DNA of 64,000 nucleotides from Candidatus Zixiibacteriota bacterium. GTDB lineage: Bacteria; Zixibacteria; MSB-5A5; GN15; FEB-12. Below, piece by piece: positions 43,746-52,162 of this stretch. The notes below the pieces were generated by a model. The model did no database searches. It was not told the DNA's origin and saw only the letters and a list, made by a program, of their open reading frames with translations. The stretch's first letter is position 1. Every line of letters starts with the position of its first letter. The stretch is from NCBI GenBank assembly GCA_029860345.1, contig JAOUBJ010000007.1, positions 155,211 through 219,210 of the forward strand, written 5' to 3'. A program made the translations under genes and the position numbers.

Positions 43746-44883
43746 ATCATTCGTAGCAGAAAACGCCGCCGCGGCATTGAAACAGGTGCGGACGGAGATG
43801 GGTGGCGAGGCCATGGTACTGAAGACGCGACAACTCACCACCGCCGGGGGTGACTCGCGGGTGGAAATCACCGCCTGCCTGGAGAAAGCGTCGGCCTATC
43901 AAACTTCGGAGATTCTCACCGACCGCAAGCCGGAAGTATCATCACCGAACCGGATGACGCCACGGTGGCAACTTGATGATGGACAGGTAACGACAGACAG
44001 TTTCAGTCTTGACGTTCCGCCGGAAGCACCGGGTTTACAGAATCGACTGGACGACCTCGGGCGCAAACTGGATCATCTGATGGCCAATGACATTTCGGCT
44101 ACCGACCGGGGGCTGCCGACTATTCTGGACACCATCCGAGACAATCTTAAGGATGCCGACCTGGCCGACGATCTGATCGCATCCGTCATCGGCGACACAG
44201 CCGTGCACTCAGATGCCGCCACCGACCCGGTCACTGTCGTGCACCGGCTTTTGGTCGAACGGCTGGCCGGGCTGATGGAACCGAACCTCAAGTTTGAACC
44301 GGGCGACAGGGTTGCTTTTGTCGGACCGGCCGGAGCTGGCAAATCGACGTTGTTGGGCAAACTGGCTGCACGGTTGACAGTGCAGGAAAAGAAGAAGGTC
44401 ACCATGGTGAGCCTGGACAACTGCAAGATGGCCGCGGCCGAAGAAATTCGTCGATACGCCGAAGTACTCAACGCCGACCTGACCGACCCGGCGTCACTTC
44501 AAGAGACTTCCGAGTTGCCGCATGACGCCGTCATGCTCATCGACACGCCGGCCCTTCCCGCCAATTCTGACGACGTGGCACGATTAAGAGATACACTTGA
44601 TGAGATAAATCCGTCAATGCGGGTGGCTGTCTTCTCGACACTGATGCGTTCGAGCGACGCTCTCGCCATGGCTGAGGCCATGCAACCTCTCAAGCCCACG
44701 CACCTGGCTGTCACCATGACCGACCTGACCAACCGTCACGGCACCGTGATTTCGGTGGCCGAACATACAGGCTGGCCGATTGCCATAGTCTGCGATGCGC
44801 CGGGTGGTATCGGTCATGTATGCCAACCTGATCCGGACCGCACGGCCCGGCTGATTCTCAAAACGGAGGTGGCCGGTGTCTAA
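43735..44883 (+). CDS. flhF: FlhF-type SRP-like GTPase with degenerate G motifs
   Basis: A 382-residue protein with the FlhF N-terminal B region (MIIKSFVAENAAAALKQVRT ... LGGEA-like), a middle linker and a C-terminal SRP-family GTPase domain (from about 190). Walker A is intact (GPAGAGKS, 197-204), but the DTAGR motif reads DTPAL (270-274) and the TKxD motif reads TMTD (327-330). FlhF places polar flagella and acts with FlhG. Here nucleotide specificity and hydrolysis may be lost, leaving a scaffold role. It overlaps flhA and flhG as usual. Confidence 0.9.
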   Translation: MIIKSFVAENAAAALKQVRTEMGGEAMVLKTRQLTTAGGDSRVEITACLEKASAYQTSEILTDRKPEVSSPNRMTPRWQLDDGQVTTDSFSLDVPPEAPGLQNRLDDLGRKLDHLMANDISATDRGLPTILDTIRDNLKDADLADDLIASVIGDTAVHSDAATDPVTVVHRLLVERLAGLMEPNLKFEPGDRVAFVGPAGAGKSTLLGKLAARLTVQEKKKVTMVSLDNCKMAAAEEIRRYAEVLNADLTDPASLQETSELPHDAVMLIDTPALPANSDDVARLRDTLDEINPSMRVAVFSTLMRSSDALAMAEAMQPLKPTHLAVTMTDLTNRHGTVISVAEHTGWPIAIVCDAPGGIGHVCQPDPDRTARLILKTEVAGV

Positions 44884-45748
44884 GCAACGTTTGAACCTCC
44901 AACGTACTGCCGAACCATCGGTGGTGAAAGATACTCGTTTGGTGTCGCTGCTATCCGGCAAGGGCGGTGTGGGCAAGTCGGTACTTGCCTATAACATGGC
45001 CGAACGTCTGGCCTTCCGGGGAACTCGGGTGTTGCTGGTTGACCTCGATGTCTATTGCGGCAATCTGCACATCCTGGCCAACGTAGCTTGTCGCTACGGC
45101 GTGGCCCAGGTGGTGGCCGGCGATCTCTCGCTCAAAGAGGCGGTGACGGTACTTGGCGGCACACTCGATTTGCTGGCTACCGACGGTCGCGGCTGGCCCG
45201 AAGATATGTCATCGACAAAGGCAGCCGCGCATCTGGCCACCCGGCTCAGGAATGAGGGTCAGCACTATGATCTGATTCTGATCGATCATCCCTCGGGCAA
45301 GTGTCGGGCCTCAACCGTAATGGCCGCAGCCTCCGACATCAATCTCCTGGTAGTGGTGCCAGAGTTGACATCAATAGCCGACGCCTGCGGACTCTACAAA
45401 CATCTACTGGAAACCGACCGCTCACTCGACTGCCGTTTGCTGGTCAATCGAGCCCAGACCGATGATGAAGCCGAGTACATCCATCAGAAGCTGGGCGCCC
45501 TAACCGAGCGTTTCTATGGCCGCCCTCCCGGTTACCATGGGCGTCTGCTTGAGGCCGAGTCGATTCGCCGGGCCGTGGCTGGTCAGAGGCCGTTGTCGAT
45601 GACCGACGATGCGGAAAAGACGCTGGTGGAACTCGAAAAGATAACCATTCAACTGGTGTCCGATAGTTTGAGCGCCCATTCACCTGCTCAAGAGAATTCA
45701 GAAAAAGCAATAAATAGTAGCCCGGCTACGGCCGATATAAGGGAATAG
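44876..45748 (+). CDS. flhG: FlhG/YlxH-type MinD-like ATPase
   Basis: A 290-residue ParA/MinD-family ATPase that limits flagellar number with FlhF. The deviant Walker A SGKGGVGKSVLAYNMA, the DLDVYCGN segment and DLILIDHPSGK are in place; the MinD membrane-targeting helix is not obvious at the Ser/Ala-rich C-terminus. The start is GTG inside the flhF end (8-bp overlap). Confidence 0.93.
   Translation: MSKQRLNLQRTAEPSVVKDTRLVSLLSGKGGVGKSVLAYNMAERLAFRGTRVLLVDLDVYCGNLHILANVACRYGVAQVVAGDLSLKEAVTVLGGTLDLLATDGRGWPEDMSSTKAAAHLATRLRNEGQHYDLILIDHPSGKCRASTVMAAASDINLLVVVPELTSIADACGLYKHLLETDRSLDCRLLVNRAQTDDEAEYIHQKLGALTERFYGRPPGYHGRLLEAESIRRAVAGQRPLSMTDDAEKTLVELEKITIQLVSDSLSAHSPAQENSEKAINSSPATADIRE
45711..45738 (+). 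promoter_or_regulatory. Sigma28-like promoter before fliA
   Basis: TAAA (45711-45714) and GCCGATAT (45731-45738) are 16 nt apart; the consensus is TAAA-N15-GCCGATAA. It lies inside the end of flhG, 17 nt before the fliA start, and would give FliA positive autoregulation. Confidence 0.4.
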
Positions 45749-45755
45749 CATACAA

Positions 45756-46637
45756 ATGGTTAGCACGACAAAAACTGCGCCCGTCAAGCGCAAAAGTAAA
45801 GAAGCAGCCAAAGCTGCCAAGACAACTGAACCCAAAACGCCGCAGACCCGGGCTCGACGAGCAAGCAAATGGGATGTGTCGGAGCGTGATTGGGCTCGGT
45901 ATCAGAAGCACAATACACCGGAGATCCGTCAGAAGCTTCTGAACAAGTATCTACCGCTGGTGCGCAACGTTGCCTCACGGATGGCCATGGGTTTCCCGCG
46001 TTCGGTGGAACTCTCGGATTTGGTAAACACCGGTGTCATTGGTCTGATAGAAGCGTTCGGCAATTTCGATCGTGACCGCGGAGTAAAATTCGAGACCTAT
46101 GCAGTGCCGCGCATTCGTGGCGCTATCCTCGACGAGCTTCGTGCCCTGGACTGGGTGCCGCGTTCGACCCGAGCCAAATCCCGCGAGATTGATCGCGCCC
46201 ACACGGTGTTGGAAAACAAGCTGGGTCGACCGCCGGAAAAACCGGAACTGGCAAAACTGATGAAGATTAGCGTTGAAGACTTACATACCGCCCTGGGCGA
46301 TGTCACCGGAACAAGCATTCTGTCGCTGGACGAAGTTGTTTACCGCGAGGATGACAATCGTCAGGTCCCTCGGATCGAGACCGTTGTTGATAAGTCAGTA
46401 CACTCGATCCTCGGCGAGATCGAAAAAGGCGAACTGAGGTCTTTCCTGGTTGTGGCCATCGACCGTCTCACCAATCAGGAAAAGCTGGTCATCGCGCTCT
46501 ATTACTACGAAGAATTGACTTTGAAGGAGATCGGTGAAGTGATGTCGATTTCCGAGTCACGAGTATCGCAAATCCACACCCGCGCCGTGGCCAAACTGCG
46601 CGGAATGGTCAGGGAGAAATTTGCTCTGACCGGATAA
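45756..46637 (+). CDS. fliA: Flagellar sigma factor FliA (sigma28)
   Basis: A 293-residue sigma70-family factor. A Lys/Ala-rich N-terminal tail (1-40) precedes the conserved regions: region 2 (about 75-140, VELSDLVNTGVIGLIEAFGN then RFETYAVPRIRGAILDELRA-like), region 3 (about 150-200) and region 4 with the HTH ELTLKEIGEVMSISESRVSQ. It directs late flagellar and chemotaxis genes and is normally held by FlgM, which was not found here. The N-terminal tail is longer than in E. coli FliA (239 residues). Confidence 0.94.
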   Translation: MVSTTKTAPVKRKSKEAAKAAKTTEPKTPQTRARRASKWDVSERDWARYQKHNTPEIRQKLLNKYLPLVRNVASRMAMGFPRSVELSDLVNTGVIGLIEAFGNFDRDRGVKFETYAVPRIRGAILDELRALDWVPRSTRAKSREIDRAHTVLENKLGRPPEKPELAKLMKISVEDLHTALGDVTGTSILSLDEVVYREDDNRQVPRIETVVDKSVHSILGEIEKGELRSFLVVAIDRLTNQEKLVIALYYYEELTLKEIGEVMSISESRVSQIHTRAVAKLRGMVREKFALTG

Positions 46638-46667
46638 CCGGCGCCCGGACGCCAAAGTGAGTTAAGG

Positions 46668-46982
46668 ATGACTCAGGATATTGAGAGAGTGGACCACCTG
46701 ACGGCCGCCACGCCTGAGGAACAGATCAACCCGATGGCAAAGTCCAAACAGGACAAGCGTCGTCGGCAGGCGCGGGAACTGAAAGAGAAAGCCGAGGACG
46801 AACAAAGGAAAGAAAACAAGAAAAAGACGGCCGACCGTCTGATGCTCTCCGATCCCGAGTTGTGCGATGATCAAAGCGATGAAAACGAATCGAACGACGG
46901 CGCGGTGGAAAACGATGCGCCTGAAGATAACGAGGATGTAAACAACGAAACGTCGGATGGTCACATCGACCTGAAAGCGTGA
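46668..46982 (+). CDS. Small highly charged hypothetical protein
   Basis: A 104-residue protein with no recognisable family. The middle (about 25-58) is a Lys/Arg/Glu-rich helix and the end (60-104) is Asp/Glu/Asn-rich and disordered. No membrane segment. It lies between fliA and a small membrane-protein gene in the same transcription unit; a role linked to the motility locus is only a guess. Confidence 0.55.
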   Translation: MTQDIERVDHLTAATPEEQINPMAKSKQDKRRRQARELKEKAEDEQRKENKKKTADRLMLSDPELCDDQSDENESNDGAVENDAPEDNEDVNNETSDGHIDLKA

Positions 46983-46995
46983 ACAGATTGCGAGG

Positions 46996-47421
46996 ATGAA
47001 AATGGATATTTCATCAGGATTTTATCTGGACCTGCTTTTGAACCTGATCGGCTACCTGGCCGCCGGAGCGCTGGTCTGGACAGTATACCCGATAGTGGCG
47101 CCGTTACTGGGACGTCGCCCGACTGCATCGCCACAACCCGAAGCTCAGCCAAGCCGACCACTTCCGGTTCAGCAGCCTGCTGTTGCACCTCAGTTCATGC
47201 GTCTTCAACAGCCAACTCCGTCGGCTGAGACCTTTGCGGTAGACGATGACAAACCGATCGAAAGGCCATCGATGCTGCGCCCGCCCCAGCGGCGCGATCG
47301 TGTGGACATAATCAGAATAGCGCGTGAGATGCTTAAGGCCGGAGCCGACAACAGACGCATCCAACAGGTGCTCCCGGTTTCGGAGGCGGAACTGGCGCTC
47401 TTGACCATGCAGAATCAATAG
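46996..47421 (+). CDS. Small single-pass membrane protein
   Basis: A 141-residue protein with one N-terminal membrane helix (about 12-36, NLIGYLAAGALVWTVYPIVA), a Pro/Gln-rich linker, and a C-terminal HTH-like helical segment (about 102-138, DIIRIAREMLKAGADNRRIQ). This layout resembles DUF6115-type proteins common after fliA, but the match is by pattern only. It would put its C-terminal domain in the cytoplasm. Confidence 0.6.
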   Translation: MKMDISSGFYLDLLLNLIGYLAAGALVWTVYPIVAPLLGRRPTASPQPEAQPSRPLPVQQPAVAPQFMRLQQPTPSAETFAVDDDKPIERPSMLRPPQRRDRVDIIRIAREMLKAGADNRRIQQVLPVSEAELALLTMQNQ

Positions 47422-47440
47422 CAACTCTTGGAGATAAACA

Positions 47441-48619
47441 ATGGCGAACGATAATCCCTTCTTCCTGACCAAGCTGGAGTGTCCGATCTGCAAAACTATA
47501 AACGAGTTTGAGACAGTGCGGGTAGGTGCATACGTGGAGAAAGGGCGTGATACCGATTTCTGCCCGTCGGGAATCGAGTGGCGCTACCCGAAGTACCAGG
47601 CGTACAATCCACTGAGCTATTTCACCGCCACCTGCACCAACTGTTACTACACGCGCGAATTCAACAACAGCTACAAGGAGTGGAAGAGCGACGGCAACTT
47701 CCGCACCTATCGACTGAAGAGCGTCAAGGAATTGCACCTGGACAGATTGGCCACAGCCGATTCTGTCCTGAAGCGAATGGGCGAGGCGGTGGACCTGGTC
47801 AATAATCCGAGTGAGTCCGCAATTCTGAAACTGCATTTGGCGGCCTTTGATGAGTTGCTCTGCGAACATGTAGGCAATCTCGATCTCGGTCGCTTCTACC
47901 TTCGGATCGGATGGGTCTATCGCTCCATGGTGACGTGTGAGAACCCGGACCAGCAGTTTTTGAACAAGAGCCTTCTACAAGTCGATAATCGGGGTGGCAT
48001 GATGGACGAGGCTCTGGGAAAACTGAAAGAAGAGGCGGCCGTGTGGGCACGGCATCTTTCGGCCCATTTTGAGACCGATCAGGTCTCGACGCAACTGAAA
48101 TCACAAATGTTGCCGTTTCGTGACAAGTTTGACGCCGAACTGGCCCGCCTGCAAGTGACTTTCAATCAGACCCAGACGCAGTTGGAGCTGATGAAGGATC
48201 TCATGAGTGAATACAAGTCGTCTGCGACGGGCTCAGGGAGTGATGGCGCCGCCTTTGAAGGCTTCCCATCTTTTACGGCTTTCCTTCAGGACATCAAGAA
48301 CCGATGGAATGGGATAGTGCTGGATGAACAGGAAGCACTCGAAGTCGCGGTGGAGTATTACAAGAAGGCGTTTGAGGATGGTCGCAGTATCTCGGCCGGC
48401 AATCAGCAGATTCAGGCTTCGTACTTGATAGCCGAACTTTCGCGCAGAATAGGCCGATACGAGGATGCCAAGCAGTATTTCAACACGACCATCAAGTACG
48501 GTCAGGAATTTATCTACCAGAATCGGCGCGATCAGTCACGCACCGCACTGGCCAGAAAAATACTCGAACTGGCCATCGAACAGGGTCGCGAAAACATGGA
48601 AGCATTGAAGTCGGACTGA
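47441..48619 (+). CDS. DUF2225 family protein with zinc-ribbon motifs
   Basis: A 392-residue soluble protein. CPICKTINEF at the N-terminus and CTNCYYT about 45 residues later are the paired cysteines of the DUF2225 metal-binding domain (about 5-110). The rest is mainly helical, with a TPR-like repeat region (about 120-380: FYLRIGWVYRSM, ALEVAVEYYKKAFED, AKQYFNTTIKYGQEF). Its function is unknown; TPR structure suggests scaffolding. The start has GGAG 7 nt upstream. Confidence 0.85.
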   Translation: MANDNPFFLTKLECPICKTINEFETVRVGAYVEKGRDTDFCPSGIEWRYPKYQAYNPLSYFTATCTNCYYTREFNNSYKEWKSDGNFRTYRLKSVKELHLDRLATADSVLKRMGEAVDLVNNPSESAILKLHLAAFDELLCEHVGNLDLGRFYLRIGWVYRSMVTCENPDQQFLNKSLLQVDNRGGMMDEALGKLKEEAAVWARHLSAHFETDQVSTQLKSQMLPFRDKFDAELARLQVTFNQTQTQLELMKDLMSEYKSSATGSGSDGAAFEGFPSFTAFLQDIKNRWNGIVLDEQEALEVAVEYYKKAFEDGRSISAGNQQIQASYLIAELSRRIGRYEDAKQYFNTTIKYGQEFIYQNRRDQSRTALARKILELAIEQGRENMEALKSD

Positions 48620-48635
48620 CTCGATTTGAGATAAC

Positions 48636-49391
48636 ATGACCGTTCATCTATCATTGCCGCACTTATCGCAACCTCTGAAGCTCTGGGAGAAACTCGAGCT
48701 TGTCACCGGTGAAGGAGACGAGACAGGTATCTACACCGCACGGATCGAGGACTTCGTCGCCGAGGGCATCATCATAAGTAGTCCGGAGTTCGTCAAAGGA
48801 CACACTCTGCTTCGAGAGAACGCCGATGTGTTGATAGTGTTCACCAAGGATGACGCCACGTATCAATGTCATTCCTGCATAAAGAAGCATCCCATTGACG
48901 GCAAGAATCTCTATTTGCTGGCCAGGCCCAGCAAGACCAAGCGTGTCCAGCGCCGCCAATTCGTGCGGGTCGACATGCTCAAACATCTTGAGTACACCCA
49001 ACTCAGACCTGTGGTCGACTGGGATAACCTGGCCGAGGGTCAAAAGTGGCTCACGGCCACTACCGAGAATATGAGCGGCGGCGGCGCCATGATAAGAATC
49101 GATAAAGAGCTTGAATTTGACGACCGCTTGTTAATAAAGATCGGTTTCTTCCCCGGTCAGGGACTTCCGGATACGGTTGCGGGCGTTGTCAGGCGCGTGT
49201 TCACTTTGGAAAAGCAAATCATGGCCGGAGTTGAGTATATCGTTGCGGATCGCCTGGTAGACTATTTCAAGTCGGATGATCTCAAACGACTGCCGGATGC
49301 CGTGAAACGATTCGACCGTCGCGCCCAGAACCGATTGGTGTCATACATCTTTCAGCAGGAAATCGAACTGAGAAAGAAGGGACTGCTGTGA
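48636..49391 (+). CDS. PilZ-domain flagellar brake-like protein
   Basis: A 251-residue YcgR-like protein. The N-terminal YcgR-N beta domain (about 1-105) precedes a PilZ domain (about 107-230) whose c-di-GMP-binding motifs are clear: RRQFVRVD, and NMSGGGAMI in place of the usual D/NxSxxG. Such proteins bind c-di-GMP and slow the flagellar motor. It begins a run of three related genes; its stop overlaps the GTG start of the next. Confidence 0.88.
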   Translation: MTVHLSLPHLSQPLKLWEKLELVTGEGDETGIYTARIEDFVAEGIIISSPEFVKGHTLLRENADVLIVFTKDDATYQCHSCIKKHPIDGKNLYLLARPSKTKRVQRRQFVRVDMLKHLEYTQLRPVVDWDNLAEGQKWLTATTENMSGGGAMIRIDKELEFDDRLLIKIGFFPGQGLPDTVAGVVRRVFTLEKQIMAGVEYIVADRLVDYFKSDDLKRLPDAVKRFDRRAQNRLVSYIFQQEIELRKKGLL

Positions 49392-50176
49392 ACCCGTCAA
49401 CACCATCCGGCCACGGCCATGCAGCCGCCGAATTTGATCGTTCGCACCTCGACCTCGGGCAATTGGTCGGGCGTAAGGTATCGATCTTTTCCAGGCAGTA
49501 TCCCGGTCGTCCTTTGCCGGCTCGTGTTGTACAGGCAGTTGGTGACAAGGTGGCGTTGGAGCCGATTCCGGGCAACGTACTTTTGGGCAATCTTGTCAGC
49601 GGTCAGGGAGTAGTCATGCAGTTCATGTACAAGCAGGAAGAGGTGGCCACGCCGGCTGTGTTCAAAAGGACCAACGGTGGCCGCAGTACCGTGCTGGTCG
49701 GGCAAACAGTTAAGCCGCTGAAACGACGACGCTTCGTCCGGGCCAGGTCACAACAACCGATTAACCTGGCTGTACTTCCTACCGGTAGTTTCTTGAAACA
49801 CAAACTGCCCCACCTGCGTTGGATGCAAACCGACCTGGTCGACTTTGCATCGGGCGGTGCCCTATTCGATATCAACAGCCTATTGCACAACAGCACCTAT
49901 CTTTTTGTCAATGTCGATATCGAGTCGCACTCCTTTCCGCCGCTGGTCATCGGCAGTGTGCGCCACTGCCACCCACAGGAAGGCGGACAGTTTCGTGTAG
50001 GTCTCGAATTCATAGTGGCCGAACAGCGTAGCCGACACTTCTCCAAGCCATTGTTGGATAACCTCCCATCGTCGGCTTTTGAATACAGCTACTTACATCG
50101 CAAAGGTCTCAACGGCCACATAACAGCATGGATGCAACAGAACCCAAAAAACAGTGATCAGGGGTATTTCAGATGA
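49388..50176 (+). CDS. Second PilZ-like protein
   Basis: A 262-residue protein with the same two-domain plan as the gene before it. The PilZ part has RRRFVRARSQQ at about 117 but DFASGGALFDI where D/NxSxxG is expected; the Ser-x-Gly pattern is still present. c-di-GMP binding is therefore likely but less sure. The start is GTG overlapping the upstream stop; its own stop overlaps the next ATG. Confidence 0.8.
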   Translation: MNPSTPSGHGHAAAEFDRSHLDLGQLVGRKVSIFSRQYPGRPLPARVVQAVGDKVALEPIPGNVLLGNLVSGQGVVMQFMYKQEEVATPAVFKRTNGGRSTVLVGQTVKPLKRRRFVRARSQQPINLAVLPTGSFLKHKLPHLRWMQTDLVDFASGGALFDINSLLHNSTYLFVNVDIESHSFPPLVIGSVRHCHPQEGGQFRVGLEFIVAEQRSRHFSKPLLDNLPSSAFEYSYLHRKGLNGHITAWMQQNPKNSDQGYFR

Positions 50177-50688
50177 CAGAACAAGAACGCACGAAATTCG
50201 TATCGGATGTCGAGATCACAGAAGACAATGTCCGAGTCAAGCAACCACTCAAATTGCAGAGTGAAAACCAACGGCGATTTGTCCGACTCACGATTTCATC
50301 ACCCATCAACTTCCGAAGTATCAAGGACATTTTCGGCAACTTCTCGCCCAACCCAGGTGAATATCCGATTGACGGCACGATACTGAATATCTCAGAGGGC
50401 GGCGTGTTGGCAGAGATGGATCAGCCGCTGAACGAGGGCGACATTGTGGCCATGCGCATTATCATGGAGCAGGTCGAACCCATCGAGGGCGTGCTCGGCC
50501 TGGTCAAGCGTTGCGACCAGGATGATGACTATCACCTCGTCGGCATCCAGTTTGTTCGCCGTGATGAGCTCGTCGACAAACTCTCGCAGTCGGAAATGGA
50601 GCTACTCTCGGAGGACCTGAGTCATTTTACCCAGTCGGTGCAGGAACTTCTGAGTCGTTACCTTCAGGATAAACGGACCCGGGCCTGA
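50173..50688 (+). CDS. Third PilZ-domain protein
   Basis: A 171-residue PilZ protein with RRFVRLTI at about 34 and NISEGGVLAEM at about 77, both canonical. There is no YcgR-N domain; a C-terminal helix ends the protein. ATGA overlap with the previous gene. Three PilZ genes in a row suggest graded c-di-GMP control of motility. Confidence 0.88.
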   Translation: MTEQERTKFVSDVEITEDNVRVKQPLKLQSENQRRFVRLTISSPINFRSIKDIFGNFSPNPGEYPIDGTILNISEGGVLAEMDQPLNEGDIVAMRIIMEQVEPIEGVLGLVKRCDQDDDYHLVGIQFVRRDELVDKLSQSEMELLSEDLSHFTQSVQELLSRYLQDKRTRA

Positions 50689-50691
50689 TTC

Positions 50692-51312
50692 GTGGTCGTT
50701 ATGAGAAACACAGTTGTCGGCATCATACTATTGTTGGTCGCCGTAGTACCACGAGCGGTTTTGGCGGGTCCCAATATTTTGCTCAGGGTCAGCCCGGCCG
50801 AGGCGGCCTGGTCATCCAGCAGCATCGAGGAAAAGCTGATAATCCGTATGAGCCGGGACACTGCTATGAGTGTGACCAGCGTTGACGGGACTGACAGCGC
50901 ACTGCCTGCCTTTCCAAAAGATCGATACAATGTGGACAGCCTGATCCAGTGGGGTCTGGAGATCGGCGGCCAGTACCTGATGTTGGTGGATGTTCATCAC
51001 CAACGTCTGGAGCGGCGCAAGTCCTTTCAGATACCGCTGTTTTTTCACAAGTATGTGACAGTGGGTGTTATCTCCGGCGAACTGAGGCTGATCGACCTCA
51101 ACCAGGGTCGCCTGTTGGTGGCCCAACCGTTTCTGAAAGAACAAGAAGCCAAACGGATATTTCAATCATCAGACGACGACGATGCCAATCACCCCGATCT
51201 GCATCTGACGGCGCCGGGCAAACTGGTCTTTTTCGATCAAATGGAGGATCATCTCTGTGATCAGCTGCTTGAGATCATCGGTTTTTCAGAGCGAGGGAAC
51301 GACGGTGAATGA
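50692..51312 (+). CDS. Exported hypothetical protein
   Basis: A 206-residue protein with a signal peptide (about 4-25, NTVVGIILLLVAVVPRAVLA) and a predicted periplasmic domain. The sequence IRMSRDTAMSVTSVDGTD and a later VTVGVISGELRLIDLNQGRL look like alternating strands and helices; no family was recognised. The start is GTG; an ATG at 50701 is possible. Its end overlaps the kinase-like gene below. Confidence 0.6.
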   Translation: MVVMRNTVVGIILLLVAVVPRAVLAGPNILLRVSPAEAAWSSSSIEEKLIIRMSRDTAMSVTSVDGTDSALPAFPKDRYNVDSLIQWGLEIGGQYLMLVDVHHQRLERRKSFQIPLFFHKYVTVGVISGELRLIDLNQGRLLVAQPFLKEQEAKRIFQSSDDDDANHPDLHLTAPGKLVFFDQMEDHLCDQLLEIIGFSERGNDGE

Positions 51313-52150
51313 AATTGGACGGCTCTTGAAGCATAGCGACGGTGATGACCAACTGTTCGAGAAAATCGTCTCAATCAAACGTATCACCGAGAGCCTTGAT
51401 AATACAACCGAGGAGAAACTGGCCACTGTTTTGGGAGCGTTAAGACGCCTGGTTGGTTTCGATGCGGCCACCGTATATCTGATTAACAGCAAGAGCAAGA
51501 GACTCTTTGCGGCGGCCACCTTGCTTAACCCTGTCGACCTCTGCGCCGATTCGTCGGGCGACCCGACCGACCCGGAATCTTGGGAGGGATCATCCGATTC
51601 GCCGGTGTCAATGTCGGTAGTCCCGGCTGCTGCCTTTGGTTCGGCTGATGGTCGCGCCCACATTTTGAGTGCGCCAATGATGGTTCAGGAACGTCTCAAC
51701 GGATTGCTGAATCTCGCCTTCATTGCCAACGATCCTCCGTCCAGAGAAGCCATCCGGCTGGCCGGAGTGCTGGGTGGACAGATGGCCTCGGCGGTTGAAC
51801 GGTGTCAATACCGCCACAAACTGACAGCCCTTTACGAGACACTGTCCAAACTGGAAACGACACAGCGTCTGGCGCCACGATCCGGTCCAAGGCTTCAGAG
51901 TCTGGACGAAGCCCACGAAATGTTGGTGTCCATAAGTCATGAAGTGAACAACTCGCTGTCGGTTATCATCGGTAACGTGCAGTGTCTACTGATGGAAAAG
52001 GAGTCGACCGACGACCCCAGCCAGGACCGTCTGCATCGCATCGAAAGCGCGGCTATCAAAATCGGCGCCGTCAACAAGCGGCTCCTGCAGATACCGGTGA
52101 TCACCAGGCAAGACGATGAGAACCAAAACGACTTCACGGTCAAAGTCTGA
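51305..52150 (+). CDS. GAF-HisKA protein lacking the ATPase domain
   Basis: A 281-residue cytoplasmic protein. A GAF domain (about 20-170) is followed by a HisKA-like helix with the H box SISHEVNNSLSVIIGNVQCL (about 210-235), after which the protein ends. The GHKL ATPase domain is absent without an obvious frameshift: the next gene starts only 12 bp downstream in another frame and has its own sensor modules. It may be a phosphotransfer protein or an allosteric partner of the kinase encoded next. The GTG has GAGGGA 7 nt upstream and overlaps the previous stop. Confidence 0.7.
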   Translation: MNEIGRLLKHSDGDDQLFEKIVSIKRITESLDNTTEEKLATVLGALRRLVGFDAATVYLINSKSKRLFAAATLLNPVDLCADSSGDPTDPESWEGSSDSPVSMSVVPAAAFGSADGRAHILSAPMMVQERLNGLLNLAFIANDPPSREAIRLAGVLGGQMASAVERCQYRHKLTALYETLSKLETTQRLAPRSGPRLQSLDEAHEMLVSISHEVNNSLSVIIGNVQCLLMEKESTDDPSQDRLHRIESAAIKIGAVNKRLLQIPVITRQDDENQNDFTVKV

Positions 52151-52162
52151 GACTTAAGTTGA

